This document shows, in pieces, positions 25,216-33,763 of a DNA stretch of 64,000 bases. Every line of letters starts with the position of its first letter. Within the stretch, counting starts at the first letter, position 1. The stretch is from a bacterium 1XD8-76 (GTDB lineage Bacteria; Bacillota; Clostridia; Lachnospirales; Lachnospiraceae): NCBI GenBank assembly GCA_003611955.1, contig RAZE01000016.1:1-64000 (forward strand), in the 5' to 3' direction. The translations under genes were made by a program, and so were the position numbers. Under the pieces are notes generated by a model that did not search any database, had not been told where the DNA came from, and was given only the letters and a program-made list of their open reading frames with translations.

Positions 25216-26382
25216 ATGGGAAGGATCATGAGCGCGGGGAAGCGTCTGGCGGCGTGTTCCCTTGTGATAGGGATGACAGCGGGGCTGTCTCTTTCTGCGT
25301 ATGCTCTCACCACCAAGGAAAAACTGGATCAGGCGCAGCAGGAGAGGGAGCAGACAAAAGACCAGCTGGACCAGACACAGGAAAATATATCAGGATTACA
25401 GAGCGAGTTGGGGACGCTGCAGGGAAAGCTGAATCATCTGAATGATCAGCTTACAGAGGTCAGCGACAGGCTGGCGGTGTTGGAGGGGCAGATTTCGGAC
25501 AAGGAACAGGAGATCGACGAAACCCAGGCGGCGCTCGAGGAGGCGAAGGAGAATGCGGATCGCCAGTACGAGGCGATGAAGAGCCGGATCCAGTATATGT
25601 ATGAGAGAGGGGATGACTATGCGCTTCTGGAAGGTATGCTGGGAGCGGACAGTGTCTCCGACATGCTGAATTATTATGATTTTGTGGATGCGATTTCCGC
25701 CTATGACCAGCAGCAGCTGGAGGACTTCCGGAACATCAGGGATGAGATAGATGAAAAAGAGAAGGAACTCCAGAAGGAGCGGGCGGAACTTTCGGAATTT
25801 AAGATTCAGGTGGAGGCGGAACAGTCGAAGGTCAGCGGATATATCAGCGCCACCTCCGGGGATATCGCCCAGAGTGCAGGAGAGCTTTCCAACGCACAGG
25901 CGGAGGCGGAGGCCTACGAGGCGCGGATCAAGCAGCAGGATCAGAATATTGCAGCTCTTAAAAAGAAGCTGGCGGAGGAGATAGCCATGTCCAAGCTGGC
26001 GGCGCAGTCGGCAAAGAGAGATATCTCCGAGGTCGCTTTTGCGGAGGAGGATCGGTATCTGTTGGCGAACCTGATCTACTGTGAGGCGGGGGGAGAGCCC
26101 TACGCCGGCCAGCTTGCGGTGGGGGCAGTGGTGATCAATCGTCTTCTCAGCTCCGTGTATCCGAATACAATGACGGGTGTTATTTATCAAAAATCACAGT
26201 TTTCGCCGGTAGGAAGCGGACGTCTTGCCATCGCGTTGGCGGAGGATCGTGCGACACCGGCGTGCTATCAGGCCGCGGACGAAGCGATGTCCGGCGTCTC
26301 CAATGTGGGAGACTGTGTATATTTCCGGACACCGATCGAAGGGCTTACGGGGATATCGATAGGGGGCCATATATTTTATTGA
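25216..26382 (+). CDS. Secreted coiled-coil protein with SleB/CwlJ-type cell wall hydrolase domain
   Basis: 388 residues from the ATG after GGGAGGTG. Signal peptide (about 8-30, ending near AYA), a long coiled coil (33-270, PcsB/CwlO-like, rich in Glu, Gln and Lys), then a Hydrolase_2 domain (290-388) with the catalytic Glu in YCEAGGEPYAGQLAVGAVV. SleB/CwlJ domains are lytic transglycosylase-like enzymes of spore cortex hydrolysis; the coiled coil resembles domains that control division hydrolases. A role in wall remodelling or germination is likely. Confidence 0.85.
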   Translation: MGRIMSAGKRLAACSLVIGMTAGLSLSAYALTTKEKLDQAQQEREQTKDQLDQTQENISGLQSELGTLQGKLNHLNDQLTEVSDRLAVLEGQISDKEQEIDETQAALEEAKENADRQYEAMKSRIQYMYERGDDYALLEGMLGADSVSDMLNYYDFVDAISAYDQQQLEDFRNIRDEIDEKEKELQKERAELSEFKIQVEAEQSKVSGYISATSGDIAQSAGELSNAQAEAEAYEARIKQQDQNIAALKKKLAEEIAMSKLAAQSAKRDISEVAFAEEDRYLLANLIYCEAGGEPYAGQLAVGAVVINRLLSSVYPNTMTGVIYQKSQFSPVGSGRLAIALAEDRATPACYQAADEAMSGVSNVGDCVYFRTPIEGLTGISIGGHIFY

Positions 26383-26392
26383 GTTCGGATCG

Positions 26393-27397
26393 TTACGCCG
26401 TGCAGGTCAGTATGAGGTATACCGCATAGACAGCGAGAAGTACAAAGCCCTGCCAACGCCTGAACCTGGAGGAAATGATCATTGGCACAACGGCGATGCA
26501 TCCGACCAGAAGACAGGCTGGGAAATCCAGGATGGCGGAGGAGGACGCAATGGGAAGCGGTTTCCCGGCACAGAACATACTGATGGGGAGGATCAGCGTA
26601 AGATCTATGATATTTGCCCCTAGAATATTGCCGATGGACAGAGAGGACTGTTTTTTGATGATCGCGGTTATAGTGGTCACAAATTCCGGCAGAGAAGTGC
26701 CGATTGCCACCAGCGTGACGCCGATGATACGCTCCGAAATACCGATGTATCTTGCCAGATCGCTTCCGTTGTTCACAAGCAGATTTGCACCGATCACAAT
26801 GCCGGCCGCACCGCCGATAAACTTAAATATATTGAGGAGAACCACGGATCTCTCCATATCTGCTCTTTTGGAAAGGGTGGGAGAACCGTTTTGGATCGCA
26901 GCGTATTCCGCCGCCTGGAGGGCAGCGGAATTTTTATGCATGGAATGTTGCGTGGAGCGGATATTTTCAATGAGAAAAAGAACAAAGAGTATCAACAGAA
27001 CCGCGGAAAGGAAAAAACCGATGCTCCCGGTTTTGCCGGAAGCTACGATCACCAGGGATCCGCAGAACATCAAAATGGATTTCGGCACGTAATCTTTCCG
27101 GTTGATGACGCTCGGCATGAAGACCAGCGAGATGGCCATGATCAGGCCGATGTTGGCAGTGACACTGCCTATGGCATTTCCGATCGCCATATCTACTTTG
27201 CCGTCCACAGCGGCGATGACGGATACGAGCATTTCCGGCAGAGTGGTGGCGAGACTGACAACGGTGGCCCCGATGATAACCTTGGGGATACCGCTGACTT
27301 CCGCCATCCAGGTGGCAGCATCGACGAAATAATCGCCGCCTTTGATAATCAGTACGATACCAATGAGAAAAAGCAGAATAGTGATTGTGAGTTCCAT
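26393..27397 (-). CDS. CaCA-family sodium/cation antiporter (YrbG-like), probably manganese-responsive
   Basis: 334 residues, two Na_Ca_ex halves of about five membrane helices each. The two alpha repeats carry the ion-site acidic residues: ATTLPEMLVS (about 53-62) and GTSLPEFVTT (about 235), with GNAIGS and GNILGAN. The family usually exchanges sodium for calcium. Here the gene has its own promoter and a yybP-ykoY riboswitch with a terminator, which senses Mn2+; this suggests the protein exports manganese or a related ion. It converges on the SleB gene with only 10 bases between. Confidence 0.88.
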   Translation of the reverse strand: MELTITILLFLIGIVLIIKGGDYFVDAATWMAEVSGIPKVIIGATVVSLATTLPEMLVSVIAAVDGKVDMAIGNAIGSVTANIGLIMAISLVFMPSVINRKDYVPKSILMFCGSLVIVASGKTGSIGFFLSAVLLILFVLFLIENIRSTQHSMHKNSAALQAAEYAAIQNGSPTLSKRADMERSVVLLNIFKFIGGAAGIVIGANLLVNNGSDLARYIGISERIIGVTLVAIGTSLPEFVTTITAIIKKQSSLSIGNILGANIIDLTLILPISMFCAGKPLPIASSSAILDFPACLLVGCIAVVPMIISSRFRRWQGFVLLAVYAVYLILTCTA

Positions 27398-27435
27398 GTT
27401 TGACCTTCCTTTCTATTCATAAAACAAATTTGAGT

Positions 27436-27499
27436 AAAAGAAAAACCCAGGTGCAACGATGTCGACATCATAAAATAATATGAAGCATAGTCATTGCAC
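27436..27499 (-). terminator. Regulated terminator of the manganese riboswitch
   Basis: On the minus strand GTGCAATGA (27499-27491) pairs with TCGTTGCAC (27459-27451; one G-T) across a loop that contains the palindrome GATGTCGACATC, followed by a T-rich tract (27446-27435). It begins directly after the 3' strand of the aptamer P1 stem. Confidence 0.65.
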
Positions 27500-27586
27500 A
27501 TGAGTCTCGTTGTTTAAGTCAAGCCAGACCATAAAGGCCGCGTATGTTGGCAGGACACGCAGATTGCGCCACTACTCCCTCATTGG
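27500..27586 (-). promoter_or_regulatory. yybP-ykoY (Mn2+) riboswitch aptamer
   Basis: Minus-strand landmarks in order: ATGAGGGAGTAG (about 27584-27573; consensus GGGGAGUAG), then CTGCCAACATACG (consensus GUCAACAUAC), then ACGAGACTCAT (about 27510-27500; consensus GCAAGACC closing P1). ATGAG pairs with CTCAT to form P1. These are the conserved metal-binding internal loops of the manganese riboswitch. It lies in the leader of the antiporter gene. Confidence 0.82.
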
Positions 27587-27622
27587 GTATCTTCAGTTGT
27601 CACCTGTTCGGCTTAGTTATTG

Positions 27623-27651
27623 TTTATATCACACGCGCCAGCGGTTGTCAA
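27623..27651 (-). promoter_or_regulatory. Promoter of the antiporter transcript
   Basis: Minus strand: TTGACA (27651-27646), 17-base spacer, TATAAA (27628-27623). The -35 box overlaps the end of queT. Leader of about 220 bases holds the riboswitch. Confidence 0.78.
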
Positions 27652-28232
27652 GAGCGGAAGAGAATATTCTTATAGCGGTCCAGCGAAAAGAGCAGGATCA
27701 GCCCGAGGATCCCGCAGGAGATCACTTCGCCGGCTCCCACGGTCAGCATAAAATAGGGGATGGAACCCTCAAACTGATAGACGTAGGAGAGGACAAAAGG
27801 GACGATCAGCGTATTGGAAATAATAGGCGGCAGAGGGGAGAACACCTTGTAAACGGAAAATCTCCTCTGCGGCTGTGAGGCGGCATCAACGGCTTTGCGG
27901 CTCATTCTGCCGATGGCATAAGTGCCCAGCGCGCCAATCAGTGTCGCAAGACTGCCGAAAACAACATCCAGGGGCAGACAGCCGGTCAGAATGTTGCTCA
28001 GAATACAGCCCACAAAAAGACCGGGGATAGCGGCCGGAGTGAAAAACGGTAAGATGGTGAGTGCCTCGGAAAAACGGACCTGGATGGCGTAGTTTGCCAG
28101 CCCAAAAGCGTTGGCGAGTAACGTGAGTACTACATAGATCGCTGCGATCATAGCAGCCTGAACCAGAGTGGTCAGTGAGATGGGCGAAGTGGTCCTTGCG
28201 GGGACTGCTTCGCTGCTTAGTTGTTTTTTCAT
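27648..28232 (-). CDS. queT: Queuosine precursor transporter QueT
   Basis: 194 residues, about five membrane helices. The core sequence (YVVLTLLANAFGLANYAIQVRFSEALTIL region, GLFVGCILSNILTG) fits the QueT family of ECF-type substrate-binding (S) components for queuosine precursors (preQ0/preQ1). A preQ1-I riboswitch covers its ribosome site, which supports the call. Located just downstream of tRNA-Gly; no queuosine biosynthesis gene is present here. Confidence 0.88.
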   Translation of the reverse strand: MKKQLSSEAVPARTTSPISLTTLVQAAMIAAIYVVLTLLANAFGLANYAIQVRFSEALTILPFFTPAAIPGLFVGCILSNILTGCLPLDVVFGSLATLIGALGTYAIGRMSRKAVDAASQPQRRFSVYKVFSPLPPIISNTLIVPFVLSYVYQFEGSIPYFMLTVGAGEVISCGILGLILLFSLDRYKNILFRS

Positions 28233-28241
28233 ATTCTTTTG

Positions 28242-28286
28242 TCTCCTTTAGTTTTATTTTACGTCAGGAAGGTCTCGAACTGACGT
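28242..28286 (-). promoter_or_regulatory. preQ1-I riboswitch controlling queT translation
   Basis: Minus strand: P1 arm ACGTCAG, UUC, loop GAGA, CCTTC, second P1 arm CTGACGT, then an A-rich tail AAAATAAAACTAAAGGAG. The CCTT of the loop can pair with AAGG of the tail, making the H-type pseudoknot of class I preQ1 switches and hiding the ribosome binding site, 9 bases from the queT start. Confidence 0.8.
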
Positions 28287-28301
28287 TGTATTTTGAAATT
28301 A

Positions 28302-28339
28302 AACAATCCCTGCAAGCCGTATTTTTACAGGGATTGTTC
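28302..28339 (-). terminator. Terminator after tRNA-Gly
   Basis: Perfect 11-base arms AACAATCCCTG (28302-28312) and CAGGGATTGTT (28329-28339), followed on the minus strand by a moderately T-rich tail. It lies between the tRNA and the queT riboswitch. Confidence 0.65.
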
Positions 28340-28350
28340 AAAATCTTAAC

Positions 28351-28421
28351 AGCAGGCGAGGGGAATCGAACCCCCCTCCCAAGCTTGGGAAGCTTGTATT
28401 CTACCGATGAACTACGCCTGC
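28351..28421 (-). tRNA. tRNA-Gly (anticodon CCC)
   Basis: 71 nucleotides on the minus strand. Acceptor GCAGGCG pairs with CGCCTGC; the D arm has GTTC...GGTAGAA; the anticodon stem CAAGC/GCTTG closes the loop TTCCCAA with anticodon CCC; the T arm is GGGGTTCGATTCCCC. Discriminator base is T and CCA is not encoded. It reads GGG glycine codons. Confidence 0.95.
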
Positions 28422-28450
28422 TTATCTTATATGTCCTATCACACTTTTCC

Positions 28451-28479
28451 ATTTTAACAGCATCTGAGAAATTTTGCAA
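28451..28479 (-). promoter_or_regulatory. Promoter of tRNA-Gly
   Basis: Minus strand: TTGCAA (28479-28474), 17-base spacer, TAAAAT (28456-28451), about 30 bases ahead of the mature tRNA. Confidence 0.65.
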
Positions 28480-28570
28480 GTACCGCAGCGAATTTTTTGT
28501 GTGTTATTTTGAAAGCTGTCATTATCCGGATATCGATAAGCAGGCGCATGCCTCCCGGCTGTCTATCCTG

Positions 28571-29755
28571 TCACAGTTTCCTCGCCTTATATTTGGCGAT
28601 GACGTTCTGGATCTTCTCGCTGGGATCAAGCAGATCGCTGATCGAGGAATCGTGATTTAAAGTATCGATCAGATAAGCGATATATTTGCTCATATCGCAG
28701 TTGATATACCAGTCGCGGGAGAGAAGCTCGGGTGTCTGATAAATCAGGTTGGTCGTCAGCACGTTGCTGATGATGCCTTCTTTGCATGCCTCGTCAAAGC
28801 GCGTCAGTCCCCCGGTAAAAAGTCCGAAGGTGGCGCAGATGAAAATGCGGTTTGCCTTTCTCCCCTTCAGCGCCTTTGCCACTTCTATGACAGATTCTCC
28901 GGAGGAGATCATGTCGTCGATGATGACCATGTCTTTGCCCTCCACGCTGGAACCCAAAAACTCATGGGCGACAATGGGATTTCTGCCGTCCACGACGCGG
29001 GTATAATCGCGGCGCTTATAGAACATGCCGATATCCAGGCCGAGGACGTTGGCCATGTAGATCGCTCTGGACATGCCTCCCTCGTCAGGGCTGATGATCA
29101 TCATATGATCGGTATCCAGTGTGAGATCCTTTATGTTGCGAAGCAGTCCCTTGATGAACTGGTAAGCGGGCCGTACCGTCTCGAAGCCGTGCAGCGGGAT
29201 GGCGTTCTGGACCCTGGCGTCATGTGCATCAAAAGTGATAATATTGTCGACGCCCATGTTGACGAGTTCCTGCAGGGCGATGGCGCAGTCCAGTGATTCT
29301 CTGGAAGTGCGCTTATGCTGTCTGCTCTCATACAGGAAAGGCATGATGACAGTGATCCTTCTGGCTTTACCGCCGACCGCGGAGATGATCCGCTTGAGGT
29401 TCTGGTAGTGGTCATCCGGAGACATGCGGTTTTGCTGCCCGCAGAGGGAATAAGTCATGCTGTAATTGCACACATCGACCATGATATAGAGATCGTCTCC
29501 CCGGACAGATTCCTGAATAATGCCCTTCGCCTCCCCGGAGCCGAACCGCGGAATATCCACATTGAGCAGATAGGTGCTGCGCTGGTACCCGGCAAAGGCG
29601 AGAGAACCTTTGTGCTCATTTTTCCGCTGTGTACGCCATTTGACGAGATAGTAGTCTACCTTTTCCCCCAGTGTCTGACAGCCTTTCAGGGCGATGACGC
29701 CGAGGGAACCGACAGGAATGGTTTCCAGATTTCGCTTTTCTTCTTTTTTTGCCAT
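28571..29755 (-). CDS. prs: Ribose-phosphate pyrophosphokinase (PRPP synthetase), long clostridial form
   Basis: 394 residues, longer than the usual 310-320 because of an N-terminal extension (1-75). Motifs: FLYESRQHKRTSRES (the catalytic flexible-loop region), FDAHDARVQNAIP, SPDEGGMSRA and the ribose 5-phosphate loop VIIDDMISSGESV. It makes PRPP from ribose 5-phosphate and ATP for nucleotide, His, Trp and NAD synthesis, and for Upp and PncB in this window. The changed N-terminal region suggests altered allosteric control. Confidence 0.93.
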   Translation of the reverse strand: MAKKEEKRNLETIPVGSLGVIALKGCQTLGEKVDYYLVKWRTQRKNEHKGSLAFAGYQRSTYLLNVDIPRFGSGEAKGIIQESVRGDDLYIMVDVCNYSMTYSLCGQQNRMSPDDHYQNLKRIISAVGGKARRITVIMPFLYESRQHKRTSRESLDCAIALQELVNMGVDNIITFDAHDARVQNAIPLHGFETVRPAYQFIKGLLRNIKDLTLDTDHMMIISPDEGGMSRAIYMANVLGLDIGMFYKRRDYTRVVDGRNPIVAHEFLGSSVEGKDMVIIDDMISSGESVIEVAKALKGRKANRIFICATFGLFTGGLTRFDEACKEGIISNVLTTNLIYQTPELLSRDWYINCDMSKYIAYLIDTLNHDSSISDLLDPSEKIQNVIAKYKARKL

Positions 29756-29794
29756 AAGAAATCCTTTCTTTTTTGGAAAATAAAGTGTGTATGT

Positions 29795-30748
29795 TCAGGT
29801 TTTTTTACAGATTCTGATATCGGGACCTGTCAGCAGACAGATCTCAAAGTTTCCGATGATCCTGGAGCAGATCCTCTCGCTGTATCTGTCGTTCAAATTT
29901 TTCAGATCCAGATTTGTGGTGATCAGTGTAGATTTTCCAAGCTGCTGTCTTTCATTCAGGAAAGAGAAGAAGTAGGAAGTAACAAAGGAGCTTTCCAGTT
30001 CCGTACCCAGATCATCTATGATAACCAAATCACAATGATATAGGTCATCGCAAAAATTTTCAAGTGCTTTTTTGTCTTTGCCGAAAATATGTCCGGCAAA
30101 GGTGTCGAAGAGATCTACAGCGCTGAAATAGATGACGGAGTGAGATGTGTCGATCAGAGCTTTGGCAATGCAGTTGGAGAGAAATGTCTTTCCGGTGCCG
30201 ACCGTGCCCATGAACAGAAGATTGCGGCAGCATTCATCGAAAGAGGAGACAAAACTTTTGGCGGTCTCCACCGCTTTTTTGTAGTCCGGGAGTATATCTT
30301 TCGGAAGATACTCGTAGGACAATGTATCAAAATTTTCCAGCATGAGGGTGCCGGAGAGATTGCTCTGATGATAGAGCAGTTCTATTATTCTTTTTTCAAA
30401 ACAGCGGCATTTTTTCCGCCCGATATAGCCGGTGTCCCGGCAGTCGGCGCATTCGAAGACGGGATCCAGATAGTCGGCGGAAAAGCCCTTCTCCAGAAGA
30501 AAATCCTTCTTTTTCTGCCGCAGGGACTCGAGAGCCTCCGAGAGAGCCTGCCTCGCGCCCTCCTCACCGTCGATCAGGCGCCTGGTGAAGGAAAGTGACA
30601 GAGAGGCGGAAGCGTCCTCCAGATCAGCGTATTCCGGATAAGCGTTCCGGATGTCAGAGAGACGGTTCTCCAGTATATGCCGGTTTTTTATCTGTTTTTC
30701 CTCATATTCACGTATAATGGATTCGTATTGTGCGTTAGTCAGGGCCAA
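29795..30748 (-). CDS. dnaI: Helicase loader DnaI/DnaC-like AAA+ protein
   Basis: 317 residues, TTG start with AGGAG upstream. A helical N domain (1-100), a zinc-binding CADCRDTGYIGRKKCRC (four cysteines, about 104-120), and an AAA+ domain with Walker A GTVGTGKTF (about 180) and Walker B VIIDDLGTE. It loads the DnaB helicase at origins and restart sites. It starts 13 bases after dnaD, forming a primosome pair next to a DnaA-box cluster. Confidence 0.9.
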   Translation of the reverse strand: MALTNAQYESIIREYEEKQIKNRHILENRLSDIRNAYPEYADLEDASASLSLSFTRRLIDGEEGARQALSEALESLRQKKKDFLLEKGFSADYLDPVFECADCRDTGYIGRKKCRCFEKRIIELLYHQSNLSGTLMLENFDTLSYEYLPKDILPDYKKAVETAKSFVSSFDECCRNLLFMGTVGTGKTFLSNCIAKALIDTSHSVIYFSAVDLFDTFAGHIFGKDKKALENFCDDLYHCDLVIIDDLGTELESSFVTSYFFSFLNERQQLGKSTLITTNLDLKNLNDRYSERICSRIIGNFEICLLTGPDIRICKKT

Positions 30749-30761
30749 AGTTTTTCTCCTG

Positions 30762-31811
30762 TCAGTTGATCTTTACTTTTTTCAGCAGTTCGTCGTAATT
30801 GTACTCGTTCTGGCGGAACTGGTGAAAAGCATTTGTGGAAGCGGCGGATTTGGCGGGACGGGAGCTTTTCTTTTTCTGAAAAGCGGTGTCGGCATCCGCG
30901 ATATCCTGCATGGTATGTACGCCGCTGTCACGCCAGTTCTGCAGAATGCCGTCGGTATACTCGAACCGGTGCTTGTCCGTGGCGAGAACACAGCGCTCGC
31001 AGGCTTCCATAATAATGTCGTAGGGGAAGCCGTACTCCTGAAACCACTTTTGTATATAGGAAGCCTCCTTCTGGGTGGGAGCGCTTGTCCTGCCGAGGGC
31101 GTTCATGACGGCATAAATATTTTTGTCGTATCTTGCGGCGGCCAGAGCCGCCTCTTTCGGCGTGGAGACGCCTGCCTGCGCCCAGCTGATGGCTACTTTT
31201 TCGATGTAATGAAAATCTTTTTTCCCCCGGTCCACACAGTACTGTACAAGATAATCGATCAGATCTGTGCTGAGATGGAGTACATCCGTCATAAAAATGA
31301 TAGAGCGGATATTCTCCGTGCTGAGCGGCTTGCCCAGATATTGTTCGGTGATAAAAACAAGCTCGGAAGTTTTTTCCTGCTGCTTGAATGCCCGGATATG
31401 GTCCAGAGTAATGACACTCTTGTCATAAGATGCGGGCACATTTTCCGGTTCCGCGCAGGGCGCCTGGGCGGTGACGGGCGAGGCCGGAGGCATGGAGATA
31501 ATATCGGCAGGCCTGGAATCGAGATTTTCCAGACGGATACCGGCCAGCTTTCCGGCGTCATTGTACAGCAGGGAAACCACCTGTTTCCTGTCCCAGTACT
31601 GCAGAGCGCGCAGAATGTCCTTTTCGGTGTAATTGAAATGGTCGGCAATCGCCGAAATACCGGTGGGCAGACCGGCAGCAACACACCGAAGCAGATAGAG
31701 ATATACCTTTATCTGCGCGTCGTTAGCGTCTTTCATGTATTCGTCAATAAAGCAGTTCGAAAGCATAGTTACGCCTGCATGAGAGTCCTGTGAAACTGTC
31801 AAGCTGTTCAT
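30762..31811 (-). CDS. dnaD: DnaD-domain replication protein
   Basis: 349 residues from the ATG at 31811 (AGAGGTT upstream); the open frame extends farther but without a start site. N-terminal winged-helix domain (about 15-100: AQIKVYLYLLRCVAAG, YTEKDILRALQYW) and DnaD/DnaB2 domains (about 155-330) with YIEKVAISWAQAGV and the end of the second copy WRDSGVHTMQDI. Such proteins remodel DNA and help DnaI load helicase at the origin. Co-directional with dnaI. Confidence 0.88.
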   Translation of the reverse strand: MNSLTVSQDSHAGVTMLSNCFIDEYMKDANDAQIKVYLYLLRCVAAGLPTGISAIADHFNYTEKDILRALQYWDRKQVVSLLYNDAGKLAGIRLENLDSRPADIISMPPASPVTAQAPCAEPENVPASYDKSVITLDHIRAFKQQEKTSELVFITEQYLGKPLSTENIRSIIFMTDVLHLSTDLIDYLVQYCVDRGKKDFHYIEKVAISWAQAGVSTPKEAALAAARYDKNIYAVMNALGRTSAPTQKEASYIQKWFQEYGFPYDIIMEACERCVLATDKHRFEYTDGILQNWRDSGVHTMQDIADADTAFQKKKSSRPAKSAASTNAFHQFRQNEYNYDELLKKVKIN

Positions 31812-31929
31812 ATTTATATTAACCTCTGATTTCCCATTTTCAAAACTGAATCGATTATAGCATAGCGGTTTTTGAAAAGATATAGACAAAATGGAGAAAA
31901 CAGGGGAGGGCGCAAAAAGATAAGCGCAT

Positions 31930-31956
31930 TGTGGAAACTGTGGAAAGTGTGGATAA
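31930..31956 (-). promoter_or_regulatory. Three tandem 9-bp DnaA boxes
   Basis: Back-to-back 9-mers TGTGGAAAC, TGTGGAAAG and TGTGGATAA (starts 31930, 31939, 31948). Read on the minus strand the last is the perfect DnaA box TTATCCACA, the others are TTTCCACA variants. They lie 120-145 bases upstream of dnaD in AT-rich DNA. Confidence 0.75.
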
Positions 31957-32039
31957 ATCTGATACCTGTACTTCCGGGACCCCAAAAGGCCGGTAAACAC
32001 GGGAAAAAGCAGGCGTCAAAGATTTTTCCGCCGAATAAA

Positions 32040-32096
32040 ATATCCACAAATATTTTGTCCCCACGCGGAGAAAAAAATTTGTGGATATGTGGAAAT
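32040..32096. promoter_or_regulatory. Second group of DnaA-box-like sites
   Basis: ATATCCACA at 32040-32048 (plus strand, 8 of 9), TGTGGATAT at 32080-32088 and TGTGGAAAT at 32088-32096 (minus strand). With the tandem triplet they make six sites within 170 bases between murC and dnaD; the last ones reach the murC stop region (32098). The dnaD-dnaI promoter must lie in this same gap. Confidence 0.6.
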
Positions 32097-32097
32097 C

Positions 32098-33477
32098 TCA
32101 GATTCCGAGAAGGTTTTCCCCTATTTTATGGACATCTCCGGCCCCCATAGTTATCAACAGATCTCCCCCTGTGCAATTTTCCAAAAGGAAATTCTCGATT
32201 TCATCAAAAGAGGGAAAATAGCGGCAGTCGCCGCCAAGCGCCCTGATCTCCCGCATCAGGTCCCGGGAAGAAATCCCGAGCGTATCCGTCTCCCTGGCGG
32301 CATAGATATCGGCCAGGACCACGTGGTCTGCCGTGGAGAGAACTGCGGCAAAATCGGACAAAAAGGATTTTGTGCGGCTGTAAGTGTGGGGTTGGAACAC
32401 ACACCAGAGTTCTCTGTGGGGATAGTGCGCAGCGGCTGACAGAGCCGCTTTTATTTCGGTGGGATGATGCGCGTAGTCGTCGATCACGGTGACGCCGCCC
32501 AGTTCGCCCTTGTAGTCAAAACGCCTGTCAGTGCCCTCGAAATGGGAGAGGACTTTGCGTATCGTTTCATGTTGCAGTCCGAACCGATGGGAGACGGCTA
32601 TGGCGGGCAGAGCGTTGGCGATATTGTGGTCGCCGGGGATACCCAGCGTGACGGGCAGCGAAAAGCCGTCCGGACCGTGACAGACAAAAGAAGGCTTTCC
32701 TGTATTATCATAGGAAATTTCACCGGGATAGTAGTCAAAACCTTTCCTCATGCCGAAAGTGATGACGGGGCAGGAGAGGCCCTGTGTGAGCTCCTGATAG
32801 TTTTCGATCTCGCCGTTGATGATCAGGCAGCCGTCCGACGGCAGAAGTCTGGCGAAGGCGTGGAAGGAATTTCGGATATCCGCCAGATCCTTGAAGAAAT
32901 CCAGATGATCCTCCTGAACGTTTAAAATAATGCCGACCTTCGGGAAAAAACTCAGGAAGCTGTTGGTGTATTCGCAGGCTTCGGTCACAAAGTAATCGGA
33001 ACCGCCGACCCGGTAGTTTCCGCCGATGGACTTTAAGATACCGCCGATGGAGATGGTGGGATCCGTACCTTCCTGCAGAAGAATGTCCGAGATCATGGCC
33101 GTGGTGGTGGTTTTGCCATGGGTGCCGCTGATGGCGACGGAAGTCTTATACTGCCGCATCATCTGTCCGATGAGTTCCGCCCTGGTGAGGGAGGGAAGCC
33201 CCTTTTCCTGCACGGCGAGAAATTCCGGATTGTCCGGGTGGATCGCGCTGGTGTAGACGACCAGATCGATGTCATCCGTTATGTTGTCGCGCCGCTGTCC
33301 GTACCGGATGAGAGCGCCCTTCTCGGCGAGTGCTTCCGTCAGGGGGGAGCGCTGGTTGTCGGAACCGGATACGGTAAATCCCTCGGACAGCAGAATTTCC
33401 GCCAGTCCGCTCATGCTGATGCCGCCGATGCCGATAAAGTGAACGTGTATTGGAGCGTCGAAATGAATCTGATACAT
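32098..33477 (-). CDS. murC: UDP-N-acetylmuramate--L-alanine ligase
   Basis: 459 residues, usual length. Motifs: the nucleotide-binding GIGGISMSGLAEILL (15-29), ATP loop GTHGKTTTTA (about 115-124), NVQEDHLD, and DDYAHHPTEIKAAL. It adds L-alanine to UDP-MurNAc, the first step of the stem peptide of peptidoglycan. It stands alone, upstream of the DnaA-box region and divergent from glgC. Confidence 0.96.
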   Translation of the reverse strand: MYQIHFDAPIHVHFIGIGGISMSGLAEILLSEGFTVSGSDNQRSPLTEALAEKGALIRYGQRRDNITDDIDLVVYTSAIHPDNPEFLAVQEKGLPSLTRAELIGQMMRQYKTSVAISGTHGKTTTTAMISDILLQEGTDPTISIGGILKSIGGNYRVGGSDYFVTEACEYTNSFLSFFPKVGIILNVQEDHLDFFKDLADIRNSFHAFARLLPSDGCLIINGEIENYQELTQGLSCPVITFGMRKGFDYYPGEISYDNTGKPSFVCHGPDGFSLPVTLGIPGDHNIANALPAIAVSHRFGLQHETIRKVLSHFEGTDRRFDYKGELGGVTVIDDYAHHPTEIKAALSAAAHYPHRELWCVFQPHTYSRTKSFLSDFAAVLSTADHVVLADIYAARETDTLGISSRDLMREIRALGGDCRYFPSFDEIENFLLENCTGGDLLITMGAGDVHKIGENLLGI

Positions 33478-33689
33478 GCGTATACCTCTTTTTATGGAAC
33501 ATGAGGACGGCCCGCAGAGCGCACTGTCCGCTGTTTATACTATAATATATACATCTTAACCTCGAAAGCGCACACTAGCAAGGCGAAAAAGAGGATAAAA
33601 AAGGAGGGTTTTTTGTGAAATATGTAAAAAAATATAAAATAGAATGATTAATATCTACAAAAAAACACAATCATTTTTTTGATTTATTA

Positions 33690-33718
33690 TTCACTTTTCA
33701 AGAGGCTTGTGCTATACT
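33690..33718 (+). promoter_or_regulatory. Promoter of glgC-glgD
   Basis: TTCACT (33690-33695), 17-base spacer, TATACT (33713-33718) with TGTGC before it. The 33478-33763 gap also holds the divergent murC promoter region, which is AT-rich; I could not fix its boxes. Confidence 0.5.
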
Positions 33719-33763
33719 AGGGGAAAGAAATTCAACATTCTGTAAAAATATTGAGGTGATGCT

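Noticed and set aside
31930..32096. Chromosomal origin (oriC)
   Set aside because: DnaA boxes alone do not make an origin; dnaA, dnaN and rpmH are absent from the window.
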